From: Muraenolepis orangiensis
Lineage: Eukaryota > Chordata > Actinopteri > Gadiformes > Muraenolepididae
Direction of reading: 5' to 3'
Length of the DNA: 64,000 nucleotides
NCBI GenBank assembly: GCA_027704905.1
Contig: CM051005.1
Location: 14,322,238 to 14,386,237, forward strand
The notes below the pieces were generated by a model. That model searched no databases, was not told the origin of the DNA, and saw only the letters and a program-made list of their open reading frames with translations. Shown here one piece after another: positions 11,536 through 23,618 of this stretch. How positions within the stretch are numbered: the first letter of the stretch is position 1; every line of letters starts with the position of its first letter. The translations under genes and the position numbers were made by a program.

Positions 11536-12590
11536 ACATCTAGTGGTGTAACTCTGAAAACTGTTGTGGTCCAAACCCAATAAGTCTGACTACGGTATTG
11601 ATTCCAATCACCCAATGGATCAATAGGTTGAGCTCTCAGTCCCAGAGTTGTGTCCCCACGTCTCAAGGCGTGTGGAGAGAAGTCCGACTCACTTCCAAGA
11701 GCAGCCCCCTCTTCATCAGTGGATCACCAAACAGGCGTCACGTACCCAACCCATACCAACAGCCGGCGGGCCGTGGCCCATCTCCGTCCTTATGGGTAGG
11801 GGAACGGCCCGGGTTCTCAGAGGGCCAGCGGGAGCAGAGGGAGTCTGGGTCGCTAGCAGTAAACACCTCCACCTTCAGAGAGCCCAAATCCACTTCTGGC
11901 TGGCCTTCTCCAGGTGGCTTCTTTGAGGGAGAGGAGTAGGAGAGACACACCTCTGCTCTACCGTGACCAGATGGTGGCCACAGATGGCCACAACAACCAT
12001 TGGGCTCTTACTACACCAGAGGGCTTTACCATCACATGTAGCTCCTTTTCAAAAGGACAACACATCATGTTCACCTCACTGGATTATGGAACACAACGTC
12101 ATGAACACCAATCCAACATCATACTTTAATAACACTTCAAAAAAGGATTTAAAGGAAACAATCCCATGTGATTAATAATGCTTCAAAGAATCAAAGGAAA
12201 CAACATGAACATGTGATATTTAGCTGGTCAGACCATGAAAGAACATCCAATGCATGACTCCCTTTCAGCTCTGAGAACACATCTTCATCTCCACCACAAA
12301 CATCATATTGAATACAACAGTCTTCTAGAACGTGTTAAAGAGAACGTTCAAACATTTAAAACATCATATTGCATGAAGCAGTTTTTGCGAACCTTTTAAA
12401 AGAAAAGTTCATGAATTTTTAGCGATCAAAATGAATAACAGTCAAAAGTTGAACAGTCTTTAAATCCCTGGGGTCCATCCGTGACCCAGTGGTAGGACCC
12501 ATGGTGGTAGATCACCTCCTCTGACCCCTGACCTCTGAAACTGCTCTCTGGCCATTTGGGGCCTTAAGAGAGAACCCCCCCCTCACCCCC
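11536..12590. other. Non-repetitive spacer, no confident gene
   Basis: About 1 kb of ordinary-complexity sequence between two large arrays. The only coding-like signal is a possible minus-strand exon at 11757-11920, listed separately. The rest (11930-12590) is AT-rich with short frames only. Confidence 0.5.
11757..11920 (-). CDS. Possible isolated exon, product unknown
   Basis: On the minus strand a pyrimidine-rich tract ending in caaag precedes an open frame reading KPPGEGQPEVDLGSLKVEV and later RWPSENPGRSP. It is followed by a possible donor, gtatgg. The predicted exon is 164 bp and would start in phase 0. The composition is protein-like rather than repeat-like, but I recognise no domain and find no neighbouring exon, so it may be a chance frame. 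Confidence 0.2.
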
Positions 12591-12591
12591 C

Positions 12592-13406
12592 ATGTGTGTG
12601 TGTGTCTGTATAGTGTATACTATATGTGTGTGTGTGTGTATAGTGTATACTATGTGTGTGTGTGTGTATAGTGTATACTATATGTGTGTGTGTGTGTGTG
12701 TGTATAGTGTATACTATGTGTGTGTGTGTATAGTGTATACTATATGTGTGTATAGTGTATACTATGTGTGTGTGTATAGTGTATACTATGTGTGTGTGTG
12801 TGTATAGTGTATACTGTGTGTGTGTGTGTGTGTATAGTGTATACTATGTGTGTGTGTGTGTGTATAGTGTATACTATGTGTGTGTGTGTGTATAGTGTAT
12901 ACTGTGTGTGTGTGTGTGTATAGTGTATACTATGTGTGTGTGTGTGTGTGTATAGTGTATACTATGTGTGTGTGTGTGTATAGTGTATACTATTGTGTGT
13001 GTGTGTATAGTGTATACTATGTGTGTGTGTGTGTGTGTGTATAGTGTATACTATATGTGTGTGTGTGTGTATAGTGTATACTGTGTGTGTGTGTGTATAG
13101 TGTATACTATGTGTGTGTGTGTGTGTATAGTGTATACTATGTGTGTGTGTGTGTGTGTGTGTATAGTGTATACTATATGTGTGTGTGTGTGTATAGTGTA
13201 TACTATATGTGTGTGTGTGTGTATAGTGTATACTATGTGTGTGTGTGTGTGTGTATAGTGTATACTATGTGTGTGTGTGTATAGTGTATACTATGTGTGT
13301 GTGTGTGTGTGTATAGTGTATACTGTGTGTGTGTGTGTGTATAGTGTATACTATGTGTGTGTGTGTATAGTGTATACTATGTGTGTGTGTGTGTGTATAG
13401 TGTATA

Positions 13407-13443
<37 letters not shown>

Positions 13444-14405
13444 GTGTATACTATGTGTGTGTGTGTGTGTATAGTGTATACTGTGTGTGTGTGTGTGTGT
13501 ATAGTGTATACTGTGTGTGTGTGTGTATAGTGTATACTATGTGTGTGTGTGTATAGTGTATACTATGTGTGTGTGTGTGTGTATAGTGTATACTATGTGT
13601 GTGTGTGTGTGTATAGTGTATACTATGTGTGTGTGTGTATAGTGTATTCTATGTGTGTGTGTGTGTGTGTATAGTGTATACTATGTGTGTGTGTGTGTGT
13701 GTATAGTGTATACTATATGTGTGTGTGTATAGTGTATACTATGTGTGTGTGTGTGTGTATAGTGTATACTATGTGTGTGTGTGTGTGTATAGTGTATACT
13801 GTGTGTGTGTGTGTGTGTATAGTGTATACTGTGTGTGTGTGTGTGTGTATAGTGTATACTATGTGTGTGTGTGTGTATAGTGTATACTATGTGTGTGTGT
13901 GTGTGTGTATAGTGTATACTATGTGTGTGTGTGTGTGTGTATAGTGTATACTATGTGTGTGTGTGTATAGTGTATACTATGTGTGTGTGTGTGTGTGTAT
14001 AGTGTATACTATGTGTGTGTGTGTGTGTATAGTGTATACTATGTGTGTGTGTGTGTATAGTGTATACTATGTGTGTGTGTGTGTGTATAGTGTATACTAT
14101 GTGTGTGTGTGTGTATAGTGTATACTGTGTGTGTGTGTGTGTGTGTATAGTGTATACTGTGTGTGTGTGTGTGTGTATAGTGTATACTATGTGTGTGTGT
14201 GTGTATAGTGTATACTATGTGTGTGTGTGTGTGTGTATAGTGTATACTATGTGTGTGTGTGTGTGTGTATAGTGTATACTATGTGTGTGTGTGTATAGTG
14301 TATACTATGTGTGTGTGTGTGTGTGTATAGTGTATACTATGTGTGTGTGTGTATAGTGTATACTATGTGTGTGTGTGTGTGTATAGTGTATACTATGTGT
14401 GTGTG
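12592..14405 (+). repeat. (TG)n plus TATAGTGTATACTA composite minisatellite, ~65 copies
   Basis: Each unit is a TG run of variable length (about 4-13 units) followed by tatagtgtatacta, which is near-palindromic around gtatac. The spacer word is almost invariant across 1.8 kb while the TG length changes from unit to unit. This implies amplification of the whole unit with continuing slippage inside it. Confidence 0.95.
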
Positions 14406-14522
14406 TCAGGGTTTCCGTTAGCCGGTTTTTTAGCGGGTAAAAAACAAACAAAAAAACAAAAAGGCTGCGGGTCAAAATGTCCGCTAATAATAATGCTCAA
14501 ACTGACCTGAGATCAGCTTTAC

Positions 14523-14635
<113 letters not shown>

Positions 14636-14636
14636 G

Positions 14637-15184
14637 CTACAACGGACACAGAGACACTGAGGAACCATCCTCCCATAACCTAAACGCAGGGAGGAGGTCC
14701 TCCTGGGTGAATGTGGACTGGAAGGTGTGGATGAGTGTCAGTGTGTCTGAGGACCCTCCTCCATCTGGGGACACTCTGTAGAAGGAGAGAGAGCCAGCAG
14801 GTCGGTCCACATACACTCCTACTCTGTTAGAGGGGGGGAGACGTATGACTGTTTGACTACCGTTGAACCAGACAGAGTAACCATCATCATAACAATGAAG
14901 ACTCCAGGACTTGTTGTTGAATCCAAGCTCGCTATCACCACCCCGTCCTCTCCTAGTGATTCCTCTGTATGTCACTCCTATAACAACACCTCCTTCCCTC
15001 TCCACCTCCCAGTAACAGCGGTCAGTCAGACCCTCTCTACACAACACCTGGGGCCAGTAGTCAAATCTCTCTGGGTGATCAGGATACTCCTCCTCCTCTC
15101 TATCCCTCGTCACCTTCCTGTTGTCCTCAGACAGAGAGAGTCGTCTCCAGGCTGTGTTTGGATCCAGTGTGAGTTCACACGCAT
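14637..15184 (-). CDS. NLR-C gene, terminal PRY-SPRY (B30.2) exon
   Basis: A 548-bp exon on the minus strand. The acceptor is catcag at 15190-15185, and the stop codon TAG lies at 14639-14637. It encodes about 181 residues: the PRY word ACELTLDPNTAWRRLSLSED, then SPRY words including DYWPQVLCREGL, DRCYWEVE and VGVYVDRPAGSLSFY. In fish NLR-C receptors this B30.2 domain is the C-terminal ligand- or protein-binding module. The exon starts in phase 1, which the 47-bp connector exon at 15795-15841 satisfies. The frame is intact over its full length and of normal size for the family. It could have been taken for a TRIM terminal exon, but the connector and LRR exons upstream on the same strand argue for NLR-C. 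Confidence 0.9.
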
Positions 15185-15794
15185 CTGATGGAGAACAAGA
15201 CATGATTAGTCTGCTGAACTGTTGTTGTTGTTCCTAGAAACTGAGCCCAGACTGTAGTTTGTGTTCTCCTGATGTTCTCAGTCCCTCAGCGTCACCACAT
15301 GGGCTCTGTGTGTGTCATCAATATATTAGTAGTACCAGGATTATTATGTTCTCACGTCTTACATAACAATCAGAATAATAATTATATTATTATTGGATTT
15401 ATATAATATTATTAATAATAATAACAACACTTATAATAATAATAGTAATAATAAGAAATAATACTATTAATATAAATATTTGTATTAAGAATAATAAAAT
15501 AATAATATTCATAATTATATTACATTATAGTAATCATTATTCAAAACAGTAATCATTTATTCTTCAATGGTCCTTATTTTAACCATAAGGATGATGATTA
15601 TTGTTATAATATAATATTAAATACACACTAATATTAAAGGGAAAGCTGCTCCGTTTGGGTCTCTAAACGTGTTTTGTATTGATGAGATCCATCCTGTTCA
15701 TTCCCAGCAGGACGTCACCTCCTGCTGTGTGGATGGACCTTCCATCTAAAGAGTGAGTGTGTGTTGTGATGACTCAAACTAAACAGACACTCAC

Positions 15795-15841
15795 ACTTCT
15801 TTAGAGCTGGTTTCAGCCTCCATCCTCCACCATGCTCCACC
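15795..15841 (-). CDS. NLR-C gene, 47-bp connector exon
   Basis: The minus strand shows a ccccccag acceptor, an open stretch reading VEHGGGWRLKPALKK, and a gtgagt donor. The VEHGG-W-LKP-LKKY word links the last LRR to the PRY domain in fish NLR-C proteins. Phase fits: it takes two bases from the LRR exon and passes one base (T) to the SPRY exon, rebuilding the expected Tyr. 15190-15790 is an AT-rich intron with no other coding signal. Confidence 0.85.
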
Positions 15842-16011
15842 CTGGGGGGAACAAAGAGAGAGCAGTTGAAACATTCACACTCATGATCTGCTGGATCATC
15901 ACTTTGTACACAACATGAGTTACAGCCGCCTTGGTAGACCACTTCATCTAGCGGCTGGTTGAATCCTTGTAGGAGACACGGTCCCTGAGAGGTGAGCTGT
16001 CCTCTCCGTAC

Positions 16012-16185
16012 CTGAGAGTGTCCAGTCTCCAGCGTGGATCCTCCAGTCCAGCAGAGAGCAGCGTAACTCCTGAGTCTCCTGGGTGATTGTAGCTCAGGTC
16101 CAGCTCTCTCAGACGGGAGGGGTTGGAGCTCAGAGCTGAGGCCAGAGAAGCACAGCCTTCCTGTGTGACCAGACAGCCAGACAAC
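16012..16185 (-). CDS. NLR-C gene, LRR exon 5 (174 bp)
   Basis: An exon of exactly 174 bp (58 codons, phase 2 to phase 2) between acceptor ttcag and donor gtacgg. It encodes a ribonuclease-inhibitor-type leucine-rich repeat with LSGCLVTQEGCASLASAL and LRELDLSYNHPGDSGV. The sequence is diverged from the four upstream LRR exons and matches the type that conventionally precedes the connector and PRY-SPRY. A 78-bp CA tract (16192-16269) lies just upstream of the acceptor, in the polypyrimidine position on the coding strand (read as TG). Confidence 0.88.
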
Positions 16186-16188
16186 CTG

Positions 16189-16191
<3 letters not shown>

Positions 16192-16269
<78 letters not shown>
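16192..16269 (+). repeat. (CA)n microsatellite at the splice acceptor of LRR exon 5
   Basis: About 39 CA units. On the transcribed strand it is a TG tract ending about seven bases before the exon. Confidence 0.9.
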
Positions 16270-16272
<3 letters not shown>

Positions 16273-16915
16273 TTAATGTTAATGACAATGTTATGATAGT
16301 GTAATGTTAATGACAATGGTATGATAGTGTAATGTAAATGACATGTTATGACAGTGTAATGTTAATGACATGTTATGACAGTGTAATGTTAATGACAATG
16401 TTATGACCGTGTAATGTTATGATAGTGTCATGTTAATGACAATGTTATGATAGTGTAATGTTATGATAGTGTAATGTTAATGACAATGTTACGATAGTGT
16501 CATGTTAATGACAATGTTATTATAGTTTAAAGTTAATGACAATGTTATGATAGTGTAATGGTAATGACATGTTATGATAATGTAATGTTAATGACAATGT
16601 TACCATAGTGTAATGGTAATGACATGTTATGATAATGTAATGTTAATGACAATGTTATTATAGTGTAATGTTAATGACATGTTATGATAGTGTAATGTTA
16701 ATGACATGTTATGATAGTGTAATGTTAATGACAATGTTATGATAGTGTAATTTTACTGACAGTATTATGATAGTGTAAGGTTAATGACAATGTTATGATA
16801 GTGTAATGTTAATGACAATGTTATTATAGTGTAATGTTAATGACAATGTTATGATAGTGACAATGTTATGATAATGACAATGTTATTATAGTGTAATGTT
16901 AATGACAACAACACA
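16270..16915 (+). repeat. 27-bp NLR-intron minisatellite, block 1
   Basis: Tandem units reading tgttatgatagtgtaatg then ttaatgaca (27 bp, with 28-29-bp variants). The same unit recurs at 17190-17712, 19125-19803, 21125-21781, 22765-22955, 23393-23618, 25025-25595 and 26579-26752. Because 27 is divisible by 3, it yields spurious open frames reading MSLTLHYHN repeatedly. Confidence 0.95.
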
Positions 16916-16924
16916 ACAACAACA

Positions 16925-17180
16925 ACAAATGGTGAGGATTGAATCCTCTTTATTGGTCACATACATGAAGACATACAGTGAAACGTGTTCTCTGCATTTA
17001 ACCCATCCTAGTATTAGGAGCAGTGGGCAGCTATTCATACAGCGTCCAGGGAGCAGTTAGGGTTAGGGTCTTCCTCAAGGACACCTTGACAGTTTTTGCT
17101 AGGAGGAGCCGGGGATCGAACAAGCAACCTTCCGGTTGTGAGGCGACCGCTCTACCTCCTGAGCTAGACTGCCGCTGACA
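16925..17180 (-). mobile_element. tRNA-derived SINE
   Basis: Read on the minus strand from about 17178, the head carries an A-box-like tagctcaggaggtagagcgg and a B box containing tgttcgatccc, the two internal promoter parts of RNA polymerase III in tRNA-derived SINEs. The tail ends near caataaagaggattc. It splits one minisatellite array into 16270-16915 and 17190-17712, so it inserted after the array existed. Confidence 0.75.
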
Positions 17181-17189
17181 CTGACATGT

Positions 17190-17712
17190 TATGACAGTGT
17201 AATGTTAATGACAATGTTATTATAGTGTAATGTTAATGACATGTTATGACAGTGTAATGTTAATGACATGTTATGATAGTGTAATGTTAATGACATGTTA
17301 TGATAGTGTAATGTTAATGACATGTTATGACAGTGTAATGTTAATGACATGTTATGATAGTGTAATGATAATGCTATGATAGTGTAATGTTAATAACAAT
17401 GTTATGATAATGTAATGTTAATTATAATGTCAAGATAGTGTATTGTTAATGACATGTTATGATAGTGTAATGTTAATGACAATGTTATGATAGTGTAATG
17501 TTACTGACATGTTATGATAGTGTATTGTTAATGACATGTTATGATAGTGTAATGTTAATGACATGTTATGATAGTGTAATGTTAATGACATGTTATGGTA
17601 GTGTAATGTTAATGACATGTTATGACCGTGTAATGTTAATTACAATGTTATGATAGTGTAATGTTAATGACATGTTATGATAGTGTAATGTTAATGACAA
17701 TGTTATTATAGT
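17190..17712 (+). repeat. 27-bp NLR-intron minisatellite, block 2
   Basis: Same unit as block 1, continuing on the other side of the SINE. Confidence 0.95.
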
Positions 17713-19090
17713 GGCAGCACTCATAGCAGTTCAGTAGGCCACTGTGTGTGGTTAAAAACTGTCCTTAAACTTGGTAGTCCTTGTACAGATGTTGCGGAAC
17801 CAGCGACCGGACGGTAGGGGGAGAAGAGATGGTTTCGAGGGTGGTTGCTGTCCTTAGTGATGGAGATGGTCACCTTGTTCTAAAGATCTCCTCAATTTAT
17901 GGAATAAGTAGAATGTCTTCTGATATCAAACCCTGTGCTGTAAGTGTTTGCTCATTGAGTCCAACTGACCTGAGAGTCTCCAGTGTACAGTGTGGACTCC
18001 CCAGTCCAGCAGAGAGCAGCTTCACTCCTGAATCCTGCAGGTCGTTGGTACTCAGGTCCAGCTCTCTCAGACTGGAGGAGTTGGAGCTGAGAACTGAGGC
18101 CAGAGCTTCACAGCATCTCTCTGACAGATGACAGCCATTCAGCCTTCACACAACATCAACAGGAACATGTTAGGAACTGGGTTGAAAGGGCTTATTATAA
18201 TTAAAACCACTTGAAACCACCATTAAAACACAGTCTTTACTAGCATTAAGAAATATAAGTTAAACAAATTATAACAGCGCTGTAGGTAAGATTTAACAGC
18301 CAATATTGGAGTGTAATTTGTAGCCCGGTCCAGTATTGTCCAGTATTTATTCTAATTGAAGAACAAGTATTCACAAATATGAATAGACTAGGGAAAAACC
18401 CAGTTGTGGTGTTTCCTCGTATAATACCCAGTTGTTACTGGACTTCCTACTGAAGTGGTGCTGTTACTAATGGTTCACAATCCAAATGTTGTGTAGTTTA
18501 GAAAATAAAATATTAAAATAGGCTCCCTCCTATAGCCTGCTCCCAGCTCATATGTTTTGAATTTTAACTAACTTTAATATTCTAGTATAATGTATATTGC
18601 ATAGTAGTACATGTTACTATTGAACCTACAGATATGTTTTGTATATTATTATAACTTTAATATTCTAGTATTATGTATATAGAAGCTTAAAATACATGTG
18701 ATTAGTGAACTTACAGAGATGTATTGTAAATTAAGAATTTAACATACACCTTATATAATGATGGCAACAACATCTTAAATAAGTTACGTTATTTCCCAAT
18801 AATTGAGCAGTCTGAAATTGTACACTTATGGATATAAATCAAGATTCAAGAGATTAATTTTCCATTTGCAACAAGTACAATAGAATGCTTACTCCCCATT
18901 CCCTCCTGCAGTATGAATTTATAAAACACTATACTATAAAAATACTATATTTCATAAAAATGACAATAAACATAAGAATAAAGTGACTAATGGATGATAT
19001 GTACATGGTTTGAATTGTACATAAAGCATAGAAAAGCATTGTAAAGTGCCAGTAGTGCAGCAGCATCATGAATACAGTGCAGTACAGTAA
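17713..19090 (-). repeat. LRR-exon duplication block 1
   Basis: Contains the LRR exon plus intron sequence. It is paralogous to 19804-21115, 23619-25015 and, in part, 26753-27360. The non-exonic part (18150-19090) is AT-rich with no other coding signal. Confidence 0.9.
17970..18143 (-). CDS. NLR-C gene, LRR exon 4 (174 bp)
   Basis: A 174-bp exon, phase 2 to 2, acceptor gtgaag and donor gtcagt. It encodes LNGCHLSERCCEALASVLSS and later LRELDLSTNDLQDSGVKLL, a ribonuclease-inhibitor-type LRR. It is nearly identical to the three exons upstream (20062-20235, 23877-24050, 27011-27184), differing at a handful of bases. Each lies in a duplicated block that starts with the same gcagcactcctagcag segment. 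The LRR array would form the curved ligand-sensing or regulatory surface of the receptor. Confidence 0.88.
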
Positions 19091-19124
19091 CTGTAATGAG
19101 TCCAGAAAGTCCAGCAAAGTATGA

Positions 19125-19803
19125 CAGAGTAATGTTAATGACATATTATGATAGTGTAATATTAATGACATGTTATGATAGTGTAATGTTAATGACAATG
19201 TTATGATAGTGTCATGTTAATGACATGTTATGATAGTGTAATGTTAATGACAATGTTATGATAGTGTAATGTTGATGACATATTATGATCGTGTCATGTT
19301 AATGACATGTTATGACAGTGTAATGTTAATGACATGTTATGATAGTGTAATGATAATGTTATGATAGTGTAATGTTAATAACAATGTTATGATAATGTAA
19401 TGTTAATTATAATGTCAAGATAGTGTAATGTTAATGATATGTTATGATAGTGTAATGTTAATGACAATGTTATGATAGTGTAATGTTACTGACATGTTAT
19501 GATAGTGTATTGTTAATGACATGTTATGATAGTGTATTGTTAATGACATGTTATGATAGTGTAATGTTAATGACATGTTATGATAGTGTATTGTTAATGA
19601 CATGTTATGATAGTGTAATGTTAATGACATGTTATGATAGTGTAATGTTAATGACATGTTATGACAGTGTAATGTTAATGACATGTTATGATAGTGTAAT
19701 GTTAATGACATGTTATGATAGTGTAATGTTAATGACATGTTATGATAGTGTAATGTTAATGACATGTTATGATAGTGTAATGTTAATGACAATGTTATTA
19801 TAG
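19125..19803 (+). repeat. 27-bp NLR-intron minisatellite, block 3
   Basis: Same unit as the other blocks. Frames are open on both strands because of the 27-bp period. Confidence 0.95.
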
Positions 19804-21115
19804 TGGCAGCACTCCTAGCAGTTCAGTAGGCCACTGTGTGTGGTTAAAAACTGTCCTTAAACCTGGTAGTCCTTGTACAGATGTTGCGGAACCAGCGACC
19901 GGACGGTAGGGGGAGAAGAGATGGTTTCGAGGGTGGTTGCTGTCCTTAGTGATGGAGATGGTCACCTTGTTCTAAAGATCTCCTCAATTTATGGAATAAG
20001 TTGAATGTCTTCTGATATCAAACCCTGTGCTGTAAGTGTTTGCTCATTGAGTCCAACTGACCTGAGAGTCTCCAGTGTACAGTGCGGACTCCCCAGTCCA
20101 GCAGAGAGCAGCCTCACTCCTGAATCCTGCAGGTCGTTGGTACTCAGGTCCAGCTCTCTCAGACTGGAGGAGTTGGAGCTGAGAACTGAGGCCAGAGCTT
20201 CACAGCATCTCTCTGACAGATGACAGCCATTCAGCCTTCACACAACATCAACAGGAACATGTTAGGAACTGGGTTGAAAGGGCTTATTATAATTAAAACC
20301 ACTTAAAACCACCATTAAAACACAGTCTTTACTAGCATTAAGAAATATAAGTTAAACAAATTATAACAGCGCTGTAGGTAAGATTTAACAGCCAATATTG
20401 GAGTGTAATTTGTAGCCCGGTCCAGTATTGTCCAGTATTTATTCTAATTGAAGAACAAGTATTCAATAATATGAATAGACTAGGGAAAAACCCAGTTGTG
20501 GTGTTTCCTGGTATAATACCCAGTTGTTACTGGACTTCCTACTGAAGTGGTGCTGTTACTAATGGTTCACAATCCAAATGTTGTGTAGTTTAGAAAATAA
20601 AATATTAAAGTAGGCTCCCTCCTATACCTGCTCCCAGCTCATATGTTTTGAATTTTAACTAACTTTAATATTCTAGTATAATGTATATAGAAGCTTAAAA
20701 TACATGTGATTAGTGAACTTACAGATGTATTGTAAATTAAGAATTTAACATACACCTTATATAATGATGGCAACAACATCTTAAATAAGTTACGTTATTC
20801 CCCAATAATTGAGCAGTCTGAAATTGTACTTTTATGGATATAAATCAAGATTCAAGAGATTATTTGTCATTTGCAACAAGTACAATATAATGTTTACTCC
20901 CCATTCCCTCCTGCAGTATGAATTTATAAAACACATAACTATAAAAATACTATACAAAATAAAAATGACAATAAAAATAACTATAAAGTGACTAATGGAT
21001 GATATGTACATGTTTTGAATTGTACATAAAGCATAGAAAAGCATTTTAAAGTGCCAGTAGTGCAGCAGCATCATGAATACAGTGCAGTACAGTAACTGTA
21101 ATGAGTCCAGAAAGT
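19804..21115 (-). repeat. LRR-exon duplication block 2
   Basis: Paralogous to 17713-19090 and especially to 23619-25015, which lies at a constant offset of about 3.82 kb. Confidence 0.9.
20062..20235 (-). CDS. NLR-C gene, LRR exon 3 (174 bp)
   Basis: Same length, phases and splice sites as LRR exon 4. It differs from the others at the VKLL position, where the codon reads Arg (DSGVRLL). The frame is intact. It lies in the older half of a ~3.8-kb tandem duplication whose other half contains LRR exon 2. Confidence 0.88.
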
Positions 21116-21124
21116 CCAGCTCAG

Positions 21125-21781
21125 TATGACAGTGTCATGTTAATGACATGTTATGATAGTGTAATGTTAATGACATGTTATGATAGTGTAATGTTAATGA
21201 CATGTTATGATAGTGTAATGTTAATGGCATGTTATGATAGTGTAATGTTAATGACAATGTTATGATAGTGTAATGTTAATGACATGTTATGATAGTGTAA
21301 TGTTAATGACAATGTTATGATAGTGTAATGTTAATGACATGTTATGATAGTGTAATGTTGATGACATATTATGATCGTTTCATGTTAATGACATGTTATG
21401 ACAGTGTAATGTTAATGACATGTTATGATAGTGTAATGATAATGTTATGATAGTGTAATGTTAATAACAATGTTATGATAATGTAATGTTAATTATAATG
21501 TCAAGATAGTATAATGTTAATGACATGTTATGATAGTGTAATGTTAATGACAATGTTATGCTAGTGTAATGTTAATGACAATCTTATGATAGTGTAAGTT
21601 TAATGATAATGTTATGATAGTGTAATGTTAATGACAATGTTATGATAGTGTAATGTTAATGACAATGTTATGATAGTGTAATGTTAATGACAATGTTATG
21701 ATAGTGTAATGTTAATGACATGTTATGATAGTGTAATGTTAATGAAATGTTATGATAGTGTAATGTTAATGACAATGTTAT
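21125..21781 (+). repeat. 27-bp NLR-intron minisatellite, block 4
   Basis: Array interrupted at 21781 by the LTR-like insertion and resuming at 22765. Confidence 0.95.
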
Positions 21782-22764
21782 TGTTGTGTTTTCTGTGGAG
21801 TTATGTCATTTGTGTAGTTTTGTTATTTCTTATTTACATGTTTCAATCAAATGTTTACGTTAAACCAGAGCTGCAAATAGCTAATTGAGAAACGTTGTGA
21901 GGTTCATTAGCCCAATAGTGCAGTCTCTCTTTAAGAGAGGGGCGTGCTGTGGGCCCACGTGACCGGTGTTTAACTCTTGAAAAGGAAGCGCCAGATTAGT
22001 TTTCTTCGTACTGACTTTCAACCCGGTATGCAGCCACTTGGTAAGCTCTCTTAATTTGTTGTGCATGTTGTACGCTTCATGTTGTCTGCTATCGCTATGC
22101 TGTATCATTGCACTGTGTTTACGTCCGCTCCCTTGTGTTGTATGTTAAAGAGAACGCGATAACGCTATGCTCCGGTAGATCCAAGCAGTTCAGTGACTGA
22201 TAATCAAAGTTAACGAAATGGTGAAGCTGTGGAATATAAAGCTAACACTTGACTTAGAACGTTGCTGTCCCATCCATGTCCATCCGTGCTTGTTGTTGTT
22301 AGCTTTCTGAATGTTTGATTAAATGAAACGCAGGGACCGGTATTTGACATGGGTGCTGTACTTCCTGATTTGCCGCGGGGCATTATGGGAGCTGTAGTTT
22401 CCTATTGCGGAGAAAGACGTGCATAGGCTTTTGGTAGGATTTGAATATGGTGTATAATGTTTGACATATGAAACGTGTATATGAAAGATTCTTAATAATT
22501 ATTATTGTTATTATTATTCTAATATATTGGTATTTGATATTTATAGGATATGGGTTGATATGTTATTTATTATTGTTATTGGGCTATTGTGGTGAGTGAG
22601 TTGTGATGTTTGTGTTATGTACACGAGAAATTAAACATTGCATTCCTTACTTTTCAGGTTTATTACCGGCTTCCCTTTTAGAAAAAATAAACAAACAAAA
22701 GTGGAATACTGAGTAATATCCTTTGTACACCGGGTTGCCCTTTCCGTGGGGAGAAAACTGAACA
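21782..22764 (+). mobile_element. Putative solo LTR (983 bp) inside the minisatellite, copy A
   Basis: The segment starts TGTTGTGTTTTC, ends AACTGAACA, and is exactly 983 bp, as is its twin at 25596-26578. The minisatellite word gttatgatagtg is split: gttat precedes the segment and gttctgatagtg follows it. This is the pattern of a 5-bp target duplication with one later mismatch. No long coding frame is present. An attaaa polyadenylation-like word lies near 22630. The family is not recognised; the TG..CA ends and 5-bp duplication suggest an LTR. Confidence 0.6.
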
Positions 22765-22955
22765 GTTCTGATAGTGTAATGTTAATGACATGTTATGATA
22801 GTGTATTGTTAATGACATGTTATGATAGTGTAATGTTAATGACATGTTATGATAGTGTAATGTTAATGACATGTTATGACCGTGTAATGTTAATTACAAT
22901 GTTATGATAGTGTAATGTTAATGACATGTTATGATAGTGTAATGTTAATGACATT
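22765..22955 (+). repeat. 27-bp NLR-intron minisatellite, block 5
   Basis: Continuation of the array after the LTR-like insertion. Confidence 0.9.
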
Positions 22956-23392
22956 GTAGGAGCCATATCAACCTTTAGTTGCCATAAATATTATTTCTCC
23001 TTTCTAATTTAATTTCTATTCAATATTATTAAGAGCTGGAATGTGATAATGTTTTGTGAGTGTTGTTCCCTCTATAGGTCATGGGGGCAAACTTATAAAG
23101 GTGTGCAGAACAACGGCCACAGGGGGGTTCCGGTGTCTTGCGCACACCATCATTGACCGTCAACAGCCGAGTCAAGCTAAACCAAGAACAATAGACCAAA
23201 CTGTGGATATTATACTTTTCTGTTGCTTTTCAATGTATTTAAAACAACTAAATAAAACCATCAGTTTATGTTACTCCGCTTCAGACCATGTTTACGCGTC
23301 CAATGAATCAAGACGCACCGGTATCCTCAAACGTGGTAAAACCATCGAAAGGACAACGAACAAACAATGCGTTTTTGCCACTACAGACATGT
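22956..23392 (+). repeat. Inserted repeat, seed relative of the 42-bp minisatellite at 56-57 kb
   Basis: 22956-23110 is the reverse complement of sequence flanking and forming the array at 56.12-57.23 kb, including a single unit with ctctataggtcatgggg. This insertion is absent from the equivalent place in the duplicated block (26.75 kb), so it is younger than the duplication or was lost there. No coding frame is convincing. Confidence 0.7.
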
Positions 23393-23618
23393 TATGACAG
23401 TGTAATGTTAATGACATGTTATGATAGTGTAATGTTAATGACATGTTATGACCGTGTAATGTAAATTACAATGTTATGATAGTGTATTGTTAATGACATG
23501 TTATGATAGTGTAATGTTAATGACATGTTATGATAGTGTAATATTTATGACATGTTATGGTAGTGTAATGTTAGTGACATGTTATGACCGTGTAATGTTA
23601 ATGACAATGTTATTATAG
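23393..23618 (+). repeat. 27-bp NLR-intron minisatellite, block 6
   Basis: Same unit as the other blocks; ends at the start of duplication block 3. Confidence 0.9.

Noticed and set aside
11598..11939. Plus-strand 113-codon frame
   Set aside because: No recognisable domain. The minus-strand reading has better splice signals, although that is also weak.
14637..15184. A TRIM gene terminal exon
   Set aside because: PRY-SPRY exons are shared with TRIMs, but the VEHGG-W-LKP-LKK connector and LRR exons on the same strand with matching phases identify an NLR-C gene.
17781..18131. Plus-strand frames across the LRR exons (MSSDIKPCAVSVCSLS and copies)
   Set aside because: Antisense shadows of the minus-strand LRR exons; the splice sites and family match are on the minus strand.
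19442..19803. MSLTLHYHN repeat protein on minus and LMTCYDSV repeat on plus
   Set aside because: 27-bp minisatellite read in frame, located in an NLR intron.
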